DNA from: Vibrio lentus
GTDB lineage: Bacteria; Pseudomonadota; Gammaproteobacteria; Enterobacterales; Vibrionaceae
DNA: 51,660 nucleotides
NCBI RefSeq assembly: GCF_002875945.1
Contig: NZ_MCZK01000156.1
Span: 1 to 51,660 of the forward strand
Reading direction: 5' to 3'
Below the pieces are notes generated by a model. That model saw only the letters and a list, made by a program, of their open reading frames with translations. It had not been told where the DNA came from and searched no databases. Shown here one piece after another: positions 16,043 to 25,844 of this stretch. The position numbers and the translations under genes were made by a program. Position 1 is the stretch's first letter. Every line of letters starts with the position of its first letter.

Positions 16043-17053
16043 CTATAGATTTTTAACGATGTCACGAACAAGGCCTGGACCTTTGTAGATGAAACCAGAG
16101 TAAACTTGTACAAGCTTAGCGCCTGCCATCATTTTCTCTTTTGCAGCAACGTAAGAGTCAACACCACCTACCCCAATGATCGGTAGTTGGTCGCCTAGCT
16201 CTTGGTGAAGTTTACGAACAACTTCAGTACTGCGAGATTGAACTGGACGTCCGCTTAGGCCACCCGCTTCGTCGCAATGCTTCATGCCTTCAACGATACT
16301 ACGATCCAATGTCGTGTTAGTTGCGATCACACCATCGATCTTATTTTTGATCAATGATTCGCAAATTTGGCTGATTTCGTCATCACTTAGATCCGGAGCG
16401 ATCTTAAGAGCAAGCGGGACATATTTGTCATGCTTCGCTTCTAATTCGGATTGCTTGGTTTTTAGTTCAGACAACAGATCATCAAGTGCTTCGCCATATT
16501 GTAACGAACGAAGTCCTGGAGTATTTGGTGAAGAGATATTTACCGCAATGTAACCCGCGTATTGGTAAACCTTCTCCATACAGATAATGTAATCTTCTGC
16601 GCCCTTTTCAATTGGCGTATCTTTGTTCTTACCAATATTGATACCTAAGATGCCGTCATAGTTCGACTTCTTAACATTCTCAATTAGGTTATCTACGCCT
16701 AGGTTGTTAAAACCCATGCGATTGATAATACCTTCGGCTTCAACAAGACGGAACAAACGTGGTTTGTCATTACCTGCTTGTGGACGAGGAGTAACAGTCC
16801 CTACTTCTACAAAACCAAAACCCATTGCGCCAAATGCATCAATACATTCGCCGTTTTTGTCTAGGCCTGCAGCAAGGCCAACTGGGTTTTTAAAAGTAAG
16901 ACCCATGCACTCTACAGGTCGGTGAGGTAATTGTTGGCGATACAAAAGATCAATAGGTGTGCCAGTGAAGCGTTTGAAATTTTGAATTGCAAGATCATGA
17001 GCCTTTTCGGCATCAAGTTGGAAAAAGCCAGTTCTGGCTAGACGGTAAAGCAT
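16043..17053 (-). CDS. pyrD: Dihydroorotate dehydrogenase (quinone) PyrD
   Basis: A 336-residue class 2 enzyme that oxidises dihydroorotate to orotate with FMN and passes electrons to membrane quinone. The class 2 N-terminal helix extension is present (MLYRLARTGFFQLDAEKAHDLAIQ), followed by GLAAGLDKNGE, NISSPNTPGLRSLQ (which contains the catalytic serine) and the FMN-phosphate loop IIGVGGV. The start ATG has a strong GGAGG six bases upstream. A likely PurR box lies 130 bases upstream, in line with PurR control of pyrD in E. coli. A short CCGT/ACGG hairpin in the leader (17074-17085) may relate to the pyrimidine-dependent control known in enteric pyrD, but this is weak. Confidence 0.97.
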   Translation of the reverse strand: MLYRLARTGFFQLDAEKAHDLAIQNFKRFTGTPIDLLYRQQLPHRPVECMGLTFKNPVGLAAGLDKNGECIDAFGAMGFGFVEVGTVTPRPQAGNDKPRLFRLVEAEGIINRMGFNNLGVDNLIENVKKSNYDGILGINIGKNKDTPIEKGAEDYIICMEKVYQYAGYIAVNISSPNTPGLRSLQYGEALDDLLSELKTKQSELEAKHDKYVPLALKIAPDLSDDEISQICESLIKNKIDGVIATNTTLDRSIVEGMKHCDEAGGLSGRPVQSRSTEVVRKLHQELGDQLPIIGVGGVDSYVAAKEKMMAGAKLVQVYSGFIYKGPGLVRDIVKNL

Positions 17054-17353
17054 TGTGCCTCCGATAGAAAAAAGCGCCGTGTAAACGGGACGATATTATT
17101 TACTTATTTACCCAACTATTCAATCTATTACTGTCTGTAAGGGTAAGATAATCGAGTTTGCTAACGAATGAGGTTTATTATTAAGCAAACGTTACCGTAT
17201 CCTCCAACGAATCACCCATTTGACTATCATTCGTGTAACGAGCATCCGTTAGCTCGACCAATTAGAAGCTAACTTGACTAAGCATAAGTGACTCAACGAA
17301 ATAATTGGACACGTCATTCACTATTCGACCAAACGACGCTGTTCTGCCAAACG
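17054..17353. other. pyrD-gdhB intergenic region
   Basis: About 300 bases before the gdhB terminator. It holds the pyrD promoter and leader and the PurR-like box; no gene is seen. Confidence 0.55.
17183..17198. promoter_or_regulatory. Putative PurR box upstream of pyrD
   Basis: AAGCAAACGTTACCGT matches the PurR consensus ACGCAAACGTTTGCGT at 13 of 16 positions, including the central CAAACGTT. pyrD belongs to the PurR regulon in E. coli. The distance to the start (130 bases) is rather long for a repressor site. Confidence 0.45.
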
Positions 17354-17378
17354 AAAAAGGCAGACCTAATGGCCTGCC
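17354..17378 (-). terminator. gdhB terminator
   Basis: GGCAGACC/GGCCTGCC stem (8 bp, one G-U pair) with a TAAT loop and a T-run on the minus strand. It lies about 30 bases past the gdhB stop. Confidence 0.8.
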
Positions 17379-17406
17379 CTTGTTTCTTTTCGTTTTTATC
17401 TAATCG

Positions 17407-20400
17407 CTAGTCTGTCGACATGCAGTTTAGATTCAATAACATCAATTCACGAAGTGCTACTGAGAACTTAGCAAACTCATGAACCGAACCTACTTTGAAT
17501 TCGTTCAAGATGCTTTCCCAACGATGCAGAGAAACCGAGTTGCTTTCCATCCAGTCATCAAGCGCTTTAATCACATCAATATCTGAAGCACATCCGCAGT
17601 TAAGTACTTGGCCAGTTAGCTGACGTTGCTGCCAATCCAGATCTTCTCTGAATGCCGCTCGTGCCAGTGCTTGCCAGTTGTTGTCTACTGCTTGACCATT
17701 GATTTGCTTCAAGAACCAGTGCAAAGACAAACGGTCACCAAGGTTGAAGTAAAGCTTAGACGCTTGTTGTACTGTTTTACCTGTTTCACGAGCCACTGTA
17801 GATATATCCAGTGCTGAGTACAAGCTAGACAAACGCGCAACTGAATTAGCCAACTCAGCGCTTACGCCTTGGTCAATCCATAACTGTGCCATTGCGTTAT
17901 GCTCTTCTACTTCAGAAGCTACTAGGTTTTCATCCAGTTTCTCTGTGATAGTAAGAACATCACCCTGGTAAAGTTCGATCAGAGCTTTCACTGACTGTTT
18001 GCCAGTACGGTTTCTTAGCAACCAACGAGCCAAACGACGAAGTGTACGGCGAACATGGTAGATCAATTCATATTGAGCTTCAGAACTTGAAACATTGTCC
18101 AGTTCACGGATGCTCTTCAGAACATGGCCAAGACCGTAGATTTCACGTGATGCTGCGTAAGCATTTGCAATATCAACGATGTTTGCGCCCGTCTCTTCTT
18201 GCAGACGAGTGACGAAGTTACAACCCATCTCGTTAACCATTTGGTTAGCCAATGCCGTCGCAATGATTTCAGAACGTAGTGGATGGTTATCCATGTGCTG
18301 AGAATAGTTACGACGTAACGCTGTTGGGAAGTATTGCATAAGCTGCTGAGCATGGAATTCATCATTAGCGATATCATCACTAACAAGATCTTCTTTAAGC
18401 ACCATTTTTCCGTAAGCAACAAGTACAGAAAGCTCTGGTCTTGTTAGGCCTTGACCTTGTTTTTCACGCTCAAGCAATGTTTCGTCATCTGGGATATATT
18501 CCAAACCACGATCCAAGTACCCTGCTTTCTCCATTGTGTGAATAAAGCGGATTTGCTCTTTGACTAAGCCAACACCTTGATGCTCAGTAACCGAAATAGA
18601 TTCAGCTTGGCAATATGCGTCGTCTAGTACGATTTCGCCAACTTCATCTTCCATTGATTCAAGTACTTGGTTACGTTGCTTAACGGTTAGATCACCATTA
18701 GATACCAAGCCATTCAGGAAGATCTTAATGTTTACTTCGTTATCCGAACAGTCAACACCACCAACGTTATCAACGAAGTCAGTATTAACGCGGCCACCCG
18801 TTAGCGCGTATTCAATACGACCCAATTGAGTCATACCCAAGTTACCGCCTTCACCAACAACCTTAGCTTTCAGGTCACAGCCATCGATACGAAGCACGTC
18901 ATTTGCACGGTCACCAACATCAGTATGAGTCTCGTTTGAAGACTTAACATATGTACCGATACCGCCATTCCAAAGAAGATCAACCTGCATAGACAAGATC
19001 GCTTTGATCAAGTCATTCGGTGCCATTGATGCTTTCTTGGTACCCAGCATTTTCTGAATTTCAGGCGTCAAAGAGATAGACTTCGCTCGACGAGAGAAGA
19101 TGCCACCACCTTGAGAGATCAGGTCTTTGTTGTAATCTTCCCAGCTTGAGCGAGGTAGATTAAACAAGCGCTCACGCTCTACCCAGCTTGATGCTGATTC
19201 TGGATTCGGGTCAATGAAGATATGCATGTGGTTAAACGCAGCTTGCATACGAATGTGCTTAGACAACAGCATGCCATTACCAAACACATCACCCGCCATA
19301 TCACCTACACCGATAGCGGTGAAATCCGTTGTTTGACAGTTGATGCCCATTTCACGGAAGTGACGCTTAACAGATTCCCAACCACCTTTCGCGGTGATAC
19401 CCATTGCTTTATGGTCGTAACCGTTAGAACCACCAGAGGCAAATGCATCGCCTAACCAGAAGTTGTACTCATCAGATACTGAGTTTGCGAGATCTGAGAA
19501 CGTTGCTGTACCTTTATCAGCAGCAACAACCAAGTACGGATCATCTTCATCGTGACGAACAACACTCTTAGGTGGGATAACCTCGCCTTCAATAATGTTG
19601 TCTGATACGTCTAGTAGTGCACGGATGAAGCGCTTGTAACAACGTTGACCTTCAGCGAAGATCTCATCACGGCCAGACATCATGTGCTGACGCTTACAAA
19701 CGAAACCACCTTTTGCACCAACCGGTACAATTACTGTGTTCTTAACTTGCTGTGCTTTAACTAGGCCTAGAATCTCAGTACGGAAATCCTCTTGACGGTC
19801 TGACCAACGTAAACCACCACGAGCGACTTTACCGCCACGTAGATGCACACCTTCAATGTCTGGTGCGTAAACGAAGATCTCAAACGCAGGAACCGGCGCT
19901 GGGATATCTGGAATCTCGCTTGGTCTCATTTTCAGAGCCAACCAAGGTTTAGACTGTTTGTTGTCGTCTAGCTGATAGTAGTTAGTACGAAGCGTTGCTG
20001 TGATCATTTCCATGTAGCGACGAATGATACGATCATCATCCAAGCTTTCTACATGATCCAACTGTTCAGTGATCTTCTTAATAAGATCTTGTTGGCCTTT
20101 CGCGCTGCCCTTCAATTTAGGTTCAAAACGCTTGCCGAATAAGCTCACTAACCCTTTCGCTAGATCTGGGTAATGAGACAATGTATCTTCAATGTATTGT
20201 TGACTGAATGGGAAACCAACTTGACGCATGTAACGCGCATATGCACGTAAGATTGAGATTTCACGGCCAGAAAGACCAGCACCCAATACCAAGCGGTTGA
20301 AACCATCGCTGTCTAACTCACCCGCCCAAATTGCCGCAAAGGCTTGTTGGAATAGATCGCGAGCTTCACGAAGATCAATCGTCTTGTCACTCTTATGCAG

Positions 20401-22248
20401 CATCGAGAAATCAAGGATCCAATAAGTCACCCCATTGGTCTTGCGCACTTCATAAGGTGATTCACCAATAACGCGCAGGCCAAAGTTTTCAAGCATTGGC
20501 ATAACATCTGAAAGGTGAATTGGCTCATCGCTGTGGTAGAACAGTTTCAAACGAACGGCTTTAGAGTCTGCCGCCTCTTCTTGAGGACGGTAGAAAAGCA
20601 TGCCAAGTTTGTTGTCTTCACTAAGAGCTTCTAGACGTTCGATATCTGCAACCGCAGAACCAGGCATCATGTCTTCTTTGTACGAACGTGGGAATGCACG
20701 CATGTACTCTTTCGATAACGGAAGACCTTTGCTCTCACCGAAGTTAGCAACGATTGATTCAGACAGGCGGTCATCCCACGTAGACGATACTTCCATTAAA
20801 TTTTGCTCAATTGTTTTCACGTCCACATCCATGTTGTTGTTATCAACACGAACAATATAGTGCGTTCTTGCCAGTGGGCTTTCAGAGAAGTATGTCGTGA
20901 ATTCGACCTCTTCTTCGCAACCGAAGTATTGCTTTAAAATGCGTTGGGTTTGACGACGAAGTTCGGTGTTGTAACGATCTTTTGTTACGTAAACCATACA
21001 ACTGAAGAAACGGCCAAACGGGTCTTTACGAACAAACAAACGCAGAAGATCGCGATCTTGCATTTGTACTACGCCGGTACCTACTTCAAGTAGCTCTTCT
21101 TCTCGAGCTTGAAGCAGTTCATCACGTGGGTAGTTTTCAAGAATGTTGTGCAGAGCTTTGTAAGAATATGAACCCTTACGGTAACCACTTGCATCTAAGA
21201 TACGCTCAACTTTCTCACGAACTAGAGGAATGGTTTCAACGGTCTGGTTATAAACGGCAGAAGTGTAAAGACCGGTAAAGCGGTGCTCACCAATGACCTT
21301 GCCGTTTTTATCAAACTTCTTGATACCGATGTAATCATTGTAAGCTGGGCGGTGAATGCGTGAAGCCGTGTTGCCCTTGGTTACGATCAATACATACGGT
21401 TTTTTCGCTTCTAAGCGTGCCGAGTCAGAAAACTCAGACAGCTTAACGTTACGTACACGATCTGAATTTGCGAACAAACCAAGGCCTTGCTCCTTAGTAG
21501 GTTGCAGTTCAGTGTCGCCATTCACAGAAACAAGGTCATATTCCTTGTAGCCCATAAACGTAAAGTTGTGCTCGCCTAACCAACGAAGGAACGCGAGAGT
21601 TTCATCAAAGCGCTGACCATCGACTGGAATCGTCTCTTTTTGCTCTTCAACTTGATTGGTGACTTCTTCAAGTCGTTCTACCATTTTCAGCCAATCATTA
21701 ACCACGAGACCAGTATCGGTAAAGATATCCAGTAGCTCGGTTTTAAGTGCGGTCATTTCAGCTTTGCTGCTAAGACGGTCAACCTCAATATGGAAAAGCG
21801 ATTGGAAGACACCTTCGTTGTTGCTAACACCAACAACACTTCCCTTATCAGAACGGGAGATTTGTGTTGGGTTGTGAAGCATAAGGTGAGAAGAGAGATC
21901 GAGGCGGGTCAATGCCATTTTTACAGAATCAACGAGGAATGGACTATCTGGTACCACTATCTCAACGATAGTGTGAGTCGATTGCCAGCCTTGACGACTT
22001 ACTGTCGGGTTAAAAACACGGACAGAAATTTCGTCGGCTTTCTTTTCATTGATGTGATGCCATAAGCTAACTACAGCACCGTATAAATCGGATTCGTTTC
22101 TCTGAGTTAGGTCGTCGTGAGAAACGTTACTAAACAAGTGTTGAGCAAGTTGAGTTACGAGAGGTCGATGAGCAAGGTCAAGTTTGTCTTGAATCAGTTT
22201 GTACACTTTTTCAAGTAAAACTGGAACCACAGTTTCACGTGCGGTCAT
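17407..22248 (-). CDS. gdhB: Large NAD-specific glutamate dehydrogenase
   Basis: A 1613-residue enzyme of the 180-kDa NAD-GDH class, which deaminates glutamate to 2-oxoglutarate for catabolism. The long N-terminal region (about 1-700) contains ACT-like regulatory folds. The catalytic dehydrogenase core carries GGLRWSDRQEDFRTEILGLVKAQ and VPVGAKGGFVCKR, and the NAD-binding region includes GVGDMAGDVFGNGML. The C-terminal helical domain closes the protein. I place the start at ATG 22248 because GGAG lies seven bases before it; a TTG at 22263 is the upstream alternative. It stands as a single gene with its own terminator. Role: use of glutamate, and of amino acids funnelled into it, as carbon source. 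Confidence 0.95.
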   Translation of the reverse strand: MTARETVVPVLLEKVYKLIQDKLDLAHRPLVTQLAQHLFSNVSHDDLTQRNESDLYGAVVSLWHHINEKKADEISVRVFNPTVSRQGWQSTHTIVEIVVPDSPFLVDSVKMALTRLDLSSHLMLHNPTQISRSDKGSVVGVSNNEGVFQSLFHIEVDRLSSKAEMTALKTELLDIFTDTGLVVNDWLKMVERLEEVTNQVEEQKETIPVDGQRFDETLAFLRWLGEHNFTFMGYKEYDLVSVNGDTELQPTKEQGLGLFANSDRVRNVKLSEFSDSARLEAKKPYVLIVTKGNTASRIHRPAYNDYIGIKKFDKNGKVIGEHRFTGLYTSAVYNQTVETIPLVREKVERILDASGYRKGSYSYKALHNILENYPRDELLQAREEELLEVGTGVVQMQDRDLLRLFVRKDPFGRFFSCMVYVTKDRYNTELRRQTQRILKQYFGCEEEVEFTTYFSESPLARTHYIVRVDNNNMDVDVKTIEQNLMEVSSTWDDRLSESIVANFGESKGLPLSKEYMRAFPRSYKEDMMPGSAVADIERLEALSEDNKLGMLFYRPQEEAADSKAVRLKLFYHSDEPIHLSDVMPMLENFGLRVIGESPYEVRKTNGVTYWILDFSMLHKSDKTIDLREARDLFQQAFAAIWAGELDSDGFNRLVLGAGLSGREISILRAYARYMRQVGFPFSQQYIEDTLSHYPDLAKGLVSLFGKRFEPKLKGSAKGQQDLIKKITEQLDHVESLDDDRIIRRYMEMITATLRTNYYQLDDNKQSKPWLALKMRPSEIPDIPAPVPAFEIFVYAPDIEGVHLRGGKVARGGLRWSDRQEDFRTEILGLVKAQQVKNTVIVPVGAKGGFVCKRQHMMSGRDEIFAEGQRCYKRFIRALLDVSDNIIEGEVIPPKSVVRHDEDDPYLVVAADKGTATFSDLANSVSDEYNFWLGDAFASGGSNGYDHKAMGITAKGGWESVKRHFREMGINCQTTDFTAIGVGDMAGDVFGNGMLLSKHIRMQAAFNHMHIFIDPNPESASSWVERERLFNLPRSSWEDYNKDLISQGGGIFSRRAKSISLTPEIQKMLGTKKASMAPNDLIKAILSMQVDLLWNGGIGTYVKSSNETHTDVGDRANDVLRIDGCDLKAKVVGEGGNLGMTQLGRIEYALTGGRVNTDFVDNVGGVDCSDNEVNIKIFLNGLVSNGDLTVKQRNQVLESMEDEVGEIVLDDAYCQAESISVTEHQGVGLVKEQIRFIHTMEKAGYLDRGLEYIPDDETLLEREKQGQGLTRPELSVLVAYGKMVLKEDLVSDDIANDEFHAQQLMQYFPTALRRNYSQHMDNHPLRSEIIATALANQMVNEMGCNFVTRLQEETGANIVDIANAYAASREIYGLGHVLKSIRELDNVSSSEAQYELIYHVRRTLRRLARWLLRNRTGKQSVKALIELYQGDVLTITEKLDENLVASEVEEHNAMAQLWIDQGVSAELANSVARLSSLYSALDISTVARETGKTVQQASKLYFNLGDRLSLHWFLKQINGQAVDNNWQALARAAFREDLDWQQRQLTGQVLNCGCASDIDVIKALDDWMESNSVSLHRWESILNEFKVGSVHEFAKFSVALRELMLLNLNCMSTD

Positions 22249-22476
22249 AGTCACACTCCACAATTAGAATTATATTTTATTATTAGGGGGCTTACTTAAG
22301 CTGGTGTTTGAATTGAGCCGTTGAGCTCTTTCCTACTAACGAGTTAAGCAAAGGTAATGCATTCATTTATTGTAAAAGCATTATTGAGAAATAGTTAATT
22401 GTTTTGGAGGTGGTAAGAGGTGAAATGTTTGATTATGTGATTAAGATTCCTTTTAACTCACTAGGCACGCCAAGGT

Positions 22477-22695
22477 TTACAGAGCTTCCAACTTAATAAA
22501 CTTATTTTTTTGGTCAGTTGTCAGTCTAAACTGCCCTCTAACCCCTATTTGTGTAAGAAATGGTCTGAACCGAGTTGCAGGTAACTGTAGACGTAATCCA
22601 GTGGTCGTTATCACTTGAACTTTACTTGCGGCACCAGAATAGCTGGCCAAAAACTGTTGATATGAGATGTTAAGTTGGAAAATATAGCGATTCAT
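22477..22695 (-). CDS. DUF2835 family protein, apparently LexA-controlled
   Basis: A 72-residue protein matching DUF2835: MNRYIFQLNISYQQFLASYSG, then VQVITTTGLRLQLPATRFRPF and GVRGQFRLTTD. The family is small, cytoplasmic, probably beta-rich and of unknown function. ATG 22695 is chosen because homologues start there and AGG lies seven bases before it; the frame is open 14 codons further upstream, through the operator. A near-ideal LexA box at 22703-22718 lies eight bases before the start, overlapping the likely -10 region, so the gene is probably induced by DNA damage. It has no obvious operon partner: gdhB starts 228 bases downstream on the same strand. Confidence 0.8.
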   Translation of the reverse strand: MNRYIFQLNISYQQFLASYSGAASKVQVITTTGLRLQLPATRFRPFLTQIGVRGQFRLTTDQKNKFIKLEAL

Positions 22696-22947
22696 ACGAT
22701 GCCTGTATAAATATACAGTGCCGGTATTTTTTGGCACAAAACGATGTTGAACAGTGGAAATGTTAAACGGCGAACATTGTTTAAAGGTGGAAACCTCTCA
22801 GTTTAAAAGCTTGTCTAGGAGGAACCTTACTTTGAGTCTGATTTCCCTTAAACAGCAGATCCTGTTTAATCAAAGGATTTAGCTTAAACAACGATTTTTG
22901 ACTAAGCAACCAATCTAACTTGAAAAACTCGAATCCAGAAACAAAAA
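22696..22947. other. Region between the DUF2835 gene and the pepN terminator
   Basis: Holds the SOS promoter. Further right there is an AGGAGG at 22817-22822 that leads only to a 16-codon TTG frame, and a TAAACAG/CTGTTTA inverted repeat near 22850-22870. No gene is supported. Confidence 0.5.
22703..22718. promoter_or_regulatory. LexA (SOS) box
   Basis: CTGTATAAATATACAG fits the gammaproteobacterial LexA operator CTGT-N8-ACAG, with both TAT half-site extensions intact. It sits directly upstream of the DUF2835 start. On the minus strand a possible -35 (TTGTGC) lies 18 bases before TATATT inside the box, so bound LexA would cover the promoter. Confidence 0.75.
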
Positions 22948-22976
22948 ATCAGTGGCAGATGACCTCTACCACTGAT
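22943..22976 (-). terminator. pepN terminator
   Basis: ATCAGTGG pairs with CCACTGAT (8 bp), followed on the minus strand by a run of six T. It lies about 45 bases past the pepN stop. Confidence 0.8.
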
Positions 22977-23019
22977 GACTTTTCGTTATTAGCAAACAGT
23001 TACGTGAATGAGCGAGAGC

Positions 23020-25626
23020 TTAAGCCTCGAGTGCTTTCGTCACTTTCTCAAATAAGTCTTTCGCTAGGTTGTCCATACCCTTTAAGGTCTCAAGTTGCTT
23101 TTTAATCAAAGCTTGGCGTTGATCATCGTACTTACGGAACTTAAGCAAAGGATCGATCAAACGTGATGCTACTTGTGGGTTGCTGCTGTTAAGCTCACGT
23201 AAGATTTCGCCTGCAAACTCGTAGCCCTGACCTGACTTGTCGTGGAACTGAACCGGGTTCATGTTTAAGAATGAACCGACCAAGTTACGAGTACGGTTCG
23301 GGTTTTTCAAACTAAACGCTTGGTGTGACATAGACGCCTTGATCACTTCAAGTGCGTTTGAACTTGGGTTCGTACCTTGAAGAGCAAACCACTTGTCCAT
23401 GACAAGACCATCGTGTTTCCACTTGTCGCTGTAATCCGCCATTAAAGTTTCACGGCATGGAAGTTGTGCACTGTTCGCCGCGCCCATTGCTGCCATTGTG
23501 TCTGTCATGTTGTTTGCTTGCTGGTACATAGCAACAACTAAGTCATTACCCTTTTCAGTATGCGCTAAGTAACTTAAACAAACTTTACGCAAAGTACGCT
23601 TACCAATTGAATCATGGTCAATTGTGTATTCTGCTAATGCATTGCTGTGGTAAACAGCTGCAAGTTCATCTTCAAGCTCTTTTGCTAACGTCACTTTCAT
23701 TGAATGAAGTACTGACGCGACCGCATCGATGTCAACACGCTCGTACCAACCCGACACTTCGTTATGGCTTGGCAGTGAAAGCATCTCAGCAATAAATGCA
23801 GGCTCCAATGAATCGCTGAGCAATACACCACGGAATGCATCGACCACTTCTGAAGACAGTGCAAACTTTTGACCTTGTTGAACGTTATCTACATTGCTAC
23901 GGATGTATTTCGCTAACAGCATTTGCCCTGCATCCCAACGAGAGAATTCGTTACGAGCATTCACCATCAGGAAGATCAGCTCTTCGTCTGAATAGTTGTA
24001 TTCAAGTTTCACTGGCGCAGAAAACTCGCGCAGCAGAGATGGAACTGGTTGCTCGTTTACGTTCTCAAACACAAACGTTTGTTCCGCTTCTTTCACATCT
24101 AATACATTATGAACTGGCTGCCCGTTACATTGTAACTCAATCACATCACCCGACGCTGTGTACAGTTCGATATCTAGAGGGATATGTAGAGCCTGCTTTT
24201 CGGTTTGCTCATGAGTTGGCGCTGTTACTTGGCGAGTCGTTAACGTGTACTCTTTTTTCTCTACATCGTAATGGCTTTCAACAGAAAGCGTCGGCGTACC
24301 AGACTGGCTGTACCATAAACGGAACTGAGACAGGTCAACGCCCGATGCATCTTCCATTGCCGCGACGAAGTCTTCACATGTTGCTGCAGTGCCATCGTGA
24401 CGTTCAAAGTACAGCTTCATGCCTTTTTGGAAACCGTCTTCACCCAACAATGTGTGGATCATTCTGATCACTTCACTGCCCTTTTCGTATACCGTTAATG
24501 TGTAGAAGTTATTCATTTCTATCACTTTTTCTGGGCGAATTGGGTGAGACATTGGGCTCGCATCTTCAGCGAATTGTGGACCACGGATAATACGAACATT
24601 GTTGATACGGTTTACTGCGCGAGAGCCAAGATCAGAAGAGAACTCTTGGTCACGGAATACCGTTAAACCTTCTTTCAAGCTTAACTGAAACCAATCGCGA
24701 CAAGTAACTCGGTTACCTGTCCAGTTATGGAAATATTCGTGACCGATTACTGCTTCGATACCTAGGTAGTCGGTATCTGTTGCCGTTTGGTCATTCGCTA
24801 AAACGAACTTAGAGTTGAATACGTTCAGGCCTTTGTTTTCCATCGCGCCCATGTTGAAGAAATCAACGGCAACGATCATGTAGATGTCTAAGTCATACTC
24901 AAGATTGAAACGCTCTTCATCCCACTTCATTGAGTTAATCAAAGAAACCATCGCGTGATTTGCGCGGTCGAGGTTGCCTTTGTCGACAAATATTTCTAGG
25001 TCAACGTTACGACCAGATTGTGTGGTGTATGCGTCACGAAGTACATCGAAGTCACCCGCGACTAAAGCAAACAGATACGCTGGTTTTGGATGTGGGTCTT
25101 GCCATTTCACCCAGTGACGGCCGTTTTCAGCTTCGCCTTCGTCGACACGGTTACCATTACTTAATAAGAATGGGTTTTCAGCTTTGTCTGCGATGACCGT
25201 TGTCGTGAATTTCGCCAGCACATCTGGGCGATCCATGTAGTAAGTAATGCGGCGGAAACCTTCAGCTTCACATTGAGTACAGAACGCACCACCCGACTTG
25301 TACAAACCTTCAAGTGCGCTGTTCCCTTCAGGGTCAACTTCCGTAACGATCGTTAGTGTAAAATCTTTCGGTAGATCATTCAGAGTAAGCAAAGTTTCTG
25401 ACTGTTCGTACTGCGTCCACTCCTTACCTTCAACCAGAACAGACACCAACTTCAAGCCTTCACCATCAAGTACTAATGTCGAGCTTTCTTTCTCCTGCTT
25501 AACACTAGAAACAGCGGTAATGATGGATGCTGAATCGTACAAATCGAAAGTAAGATCGATTTCAGAAATAGTGTGAGATGGTGATTGATAATCTTTACGA
25601 TACTTGGCTTGAGGTGTATGTGCCAT
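23020..25626 (-). CDS. pepN: Aminopeptidase N
   Basis: An 868-residue cytoplasmic M1-family zinc aminopeptidase, the main broad-specificity aminopeptidase of enteric bacteria. The exopeptidase motif GAMEN is at residues 260-264, and the zinc site is HEYFH (His296, Glu297, His300) with Glu319 in LKEGLTVF. The N-terminal beta domain and the long C-terminal helical domain are complete; the length matches E. coli PepN (870). It is a single gene with its own terminator. Frames on the opposite strand inside it, such as 23835-24467, are overlaps without family signal. Confidence 0.97.
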   Translation of the reverse strand: MAHTPQAKYRKDYQSPSHTISEIDLTFDLYDSASIITAVSSVKQEKESSTLVLDGEGLKLVSVLVEGKEWTQYEQSETLLTLNDLPKDFTLTIVTEVDPEGNSALEGLYKSGGAFCTQCEAEGFRRITYYMDRPDVLAKFTTTVIADKAENPFLLSNGNRVDEGEAENGRHWVKWQDPHPKPAYLFALVAGDFDVLRDAYTTQSGRNVDLEIFVDKGNLDRANHAMVSLINSMKWDEERFNLEYDLDIYMIVAVDFFNMGAMENKGLNVFNSKFVLANDQTATDTDYLGIEAVIGHEYFHNWTGNRVTCRDWFQLSLKEGLTVFRDQEFSSDLGSRAVNRINNVRIIRGPQFAEDASPMSHPIRPEKVIEMNNFYTLTVYEKGSEVIRMIHTLLGEDGFQKGMKLYFERHDGTAATCEDFVAAMEDASGVDLSQFRLWYSQSGTPTLSVESHYDVEKKEYTLTTRQVTAPTHEQTEKQALHIPLDIELYTASGDVIELQCNGQPVHNVLDVKEAEQTFVFENVNEQPVPSLLREFSAPVKLEYNYSDEELIFLMVNARNEFSRWDAGQMLLAKYIRSNVDNVQQGQKFALSSEVVDAFRGVLLSDSLEPAFIAEMLSLPSHNEVSGWYERVDIDAVASVLHSMKVTLAKELEDELAAVYHSNALAEYTIDHDSIGKRTLRKVCLSYLAHTEKGNDLVVAMYQQANNMTDTMAAMGAANSAQLPCRETLMADYSDKWKHDGLVMDKWFALQGTNPSSNALEVIKASMSHQAFSLKNPNRTRNLVGSFLNMNPVQFHDKSGQGYEFAGEILRELNSSNPQVASRLIDPLLKFRKYDDQRQALIKKQLETLKGMDNLAKDLFEKVTKALEA

Positions 25627-25712
25627 GACGGGTTCCTTTTGATCGTTATACGTAATTATTTTTTAACTGTATATATCTAAAGGTTGAGCGCCAATAAAAC
25701 AAGGGGAATATT

Positions 25713-25744
25713 AAAAAAAGGAGGCATTGTAGGAAAATGCCTCC
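25713..25744 (-). terminator. Terminator after the 25845-26528 gene
   Basis: GGAGGCAT/ATGCCTCC stem with a 9-nt loop and a run of seven T on the minus strand. Confidence 0.85.
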
Positions 25745-25844
25745 ATGTTTTGCTATTTTATCAATCAAATCAGATAGGAACGCCTAATAAACAAGCAACA
25801 AACCATATTATCAGCGAGTTCAATTTTGGGGCTAAAACTCGTAC

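Noticed and set aside
22817..22883. Strong AGGAGG followed by a TTG reading frame
   Set aside because: The frame has only 16 codons, with no recognisable peptide and no support from codon use.
23835..24467. 210-codon open frame on the strand opposite pepN
   Set aside because: It lies fully inside a certain gene. The translation is rich in Leu, His and Arg and resembles no family, so it is an antisense artefact.
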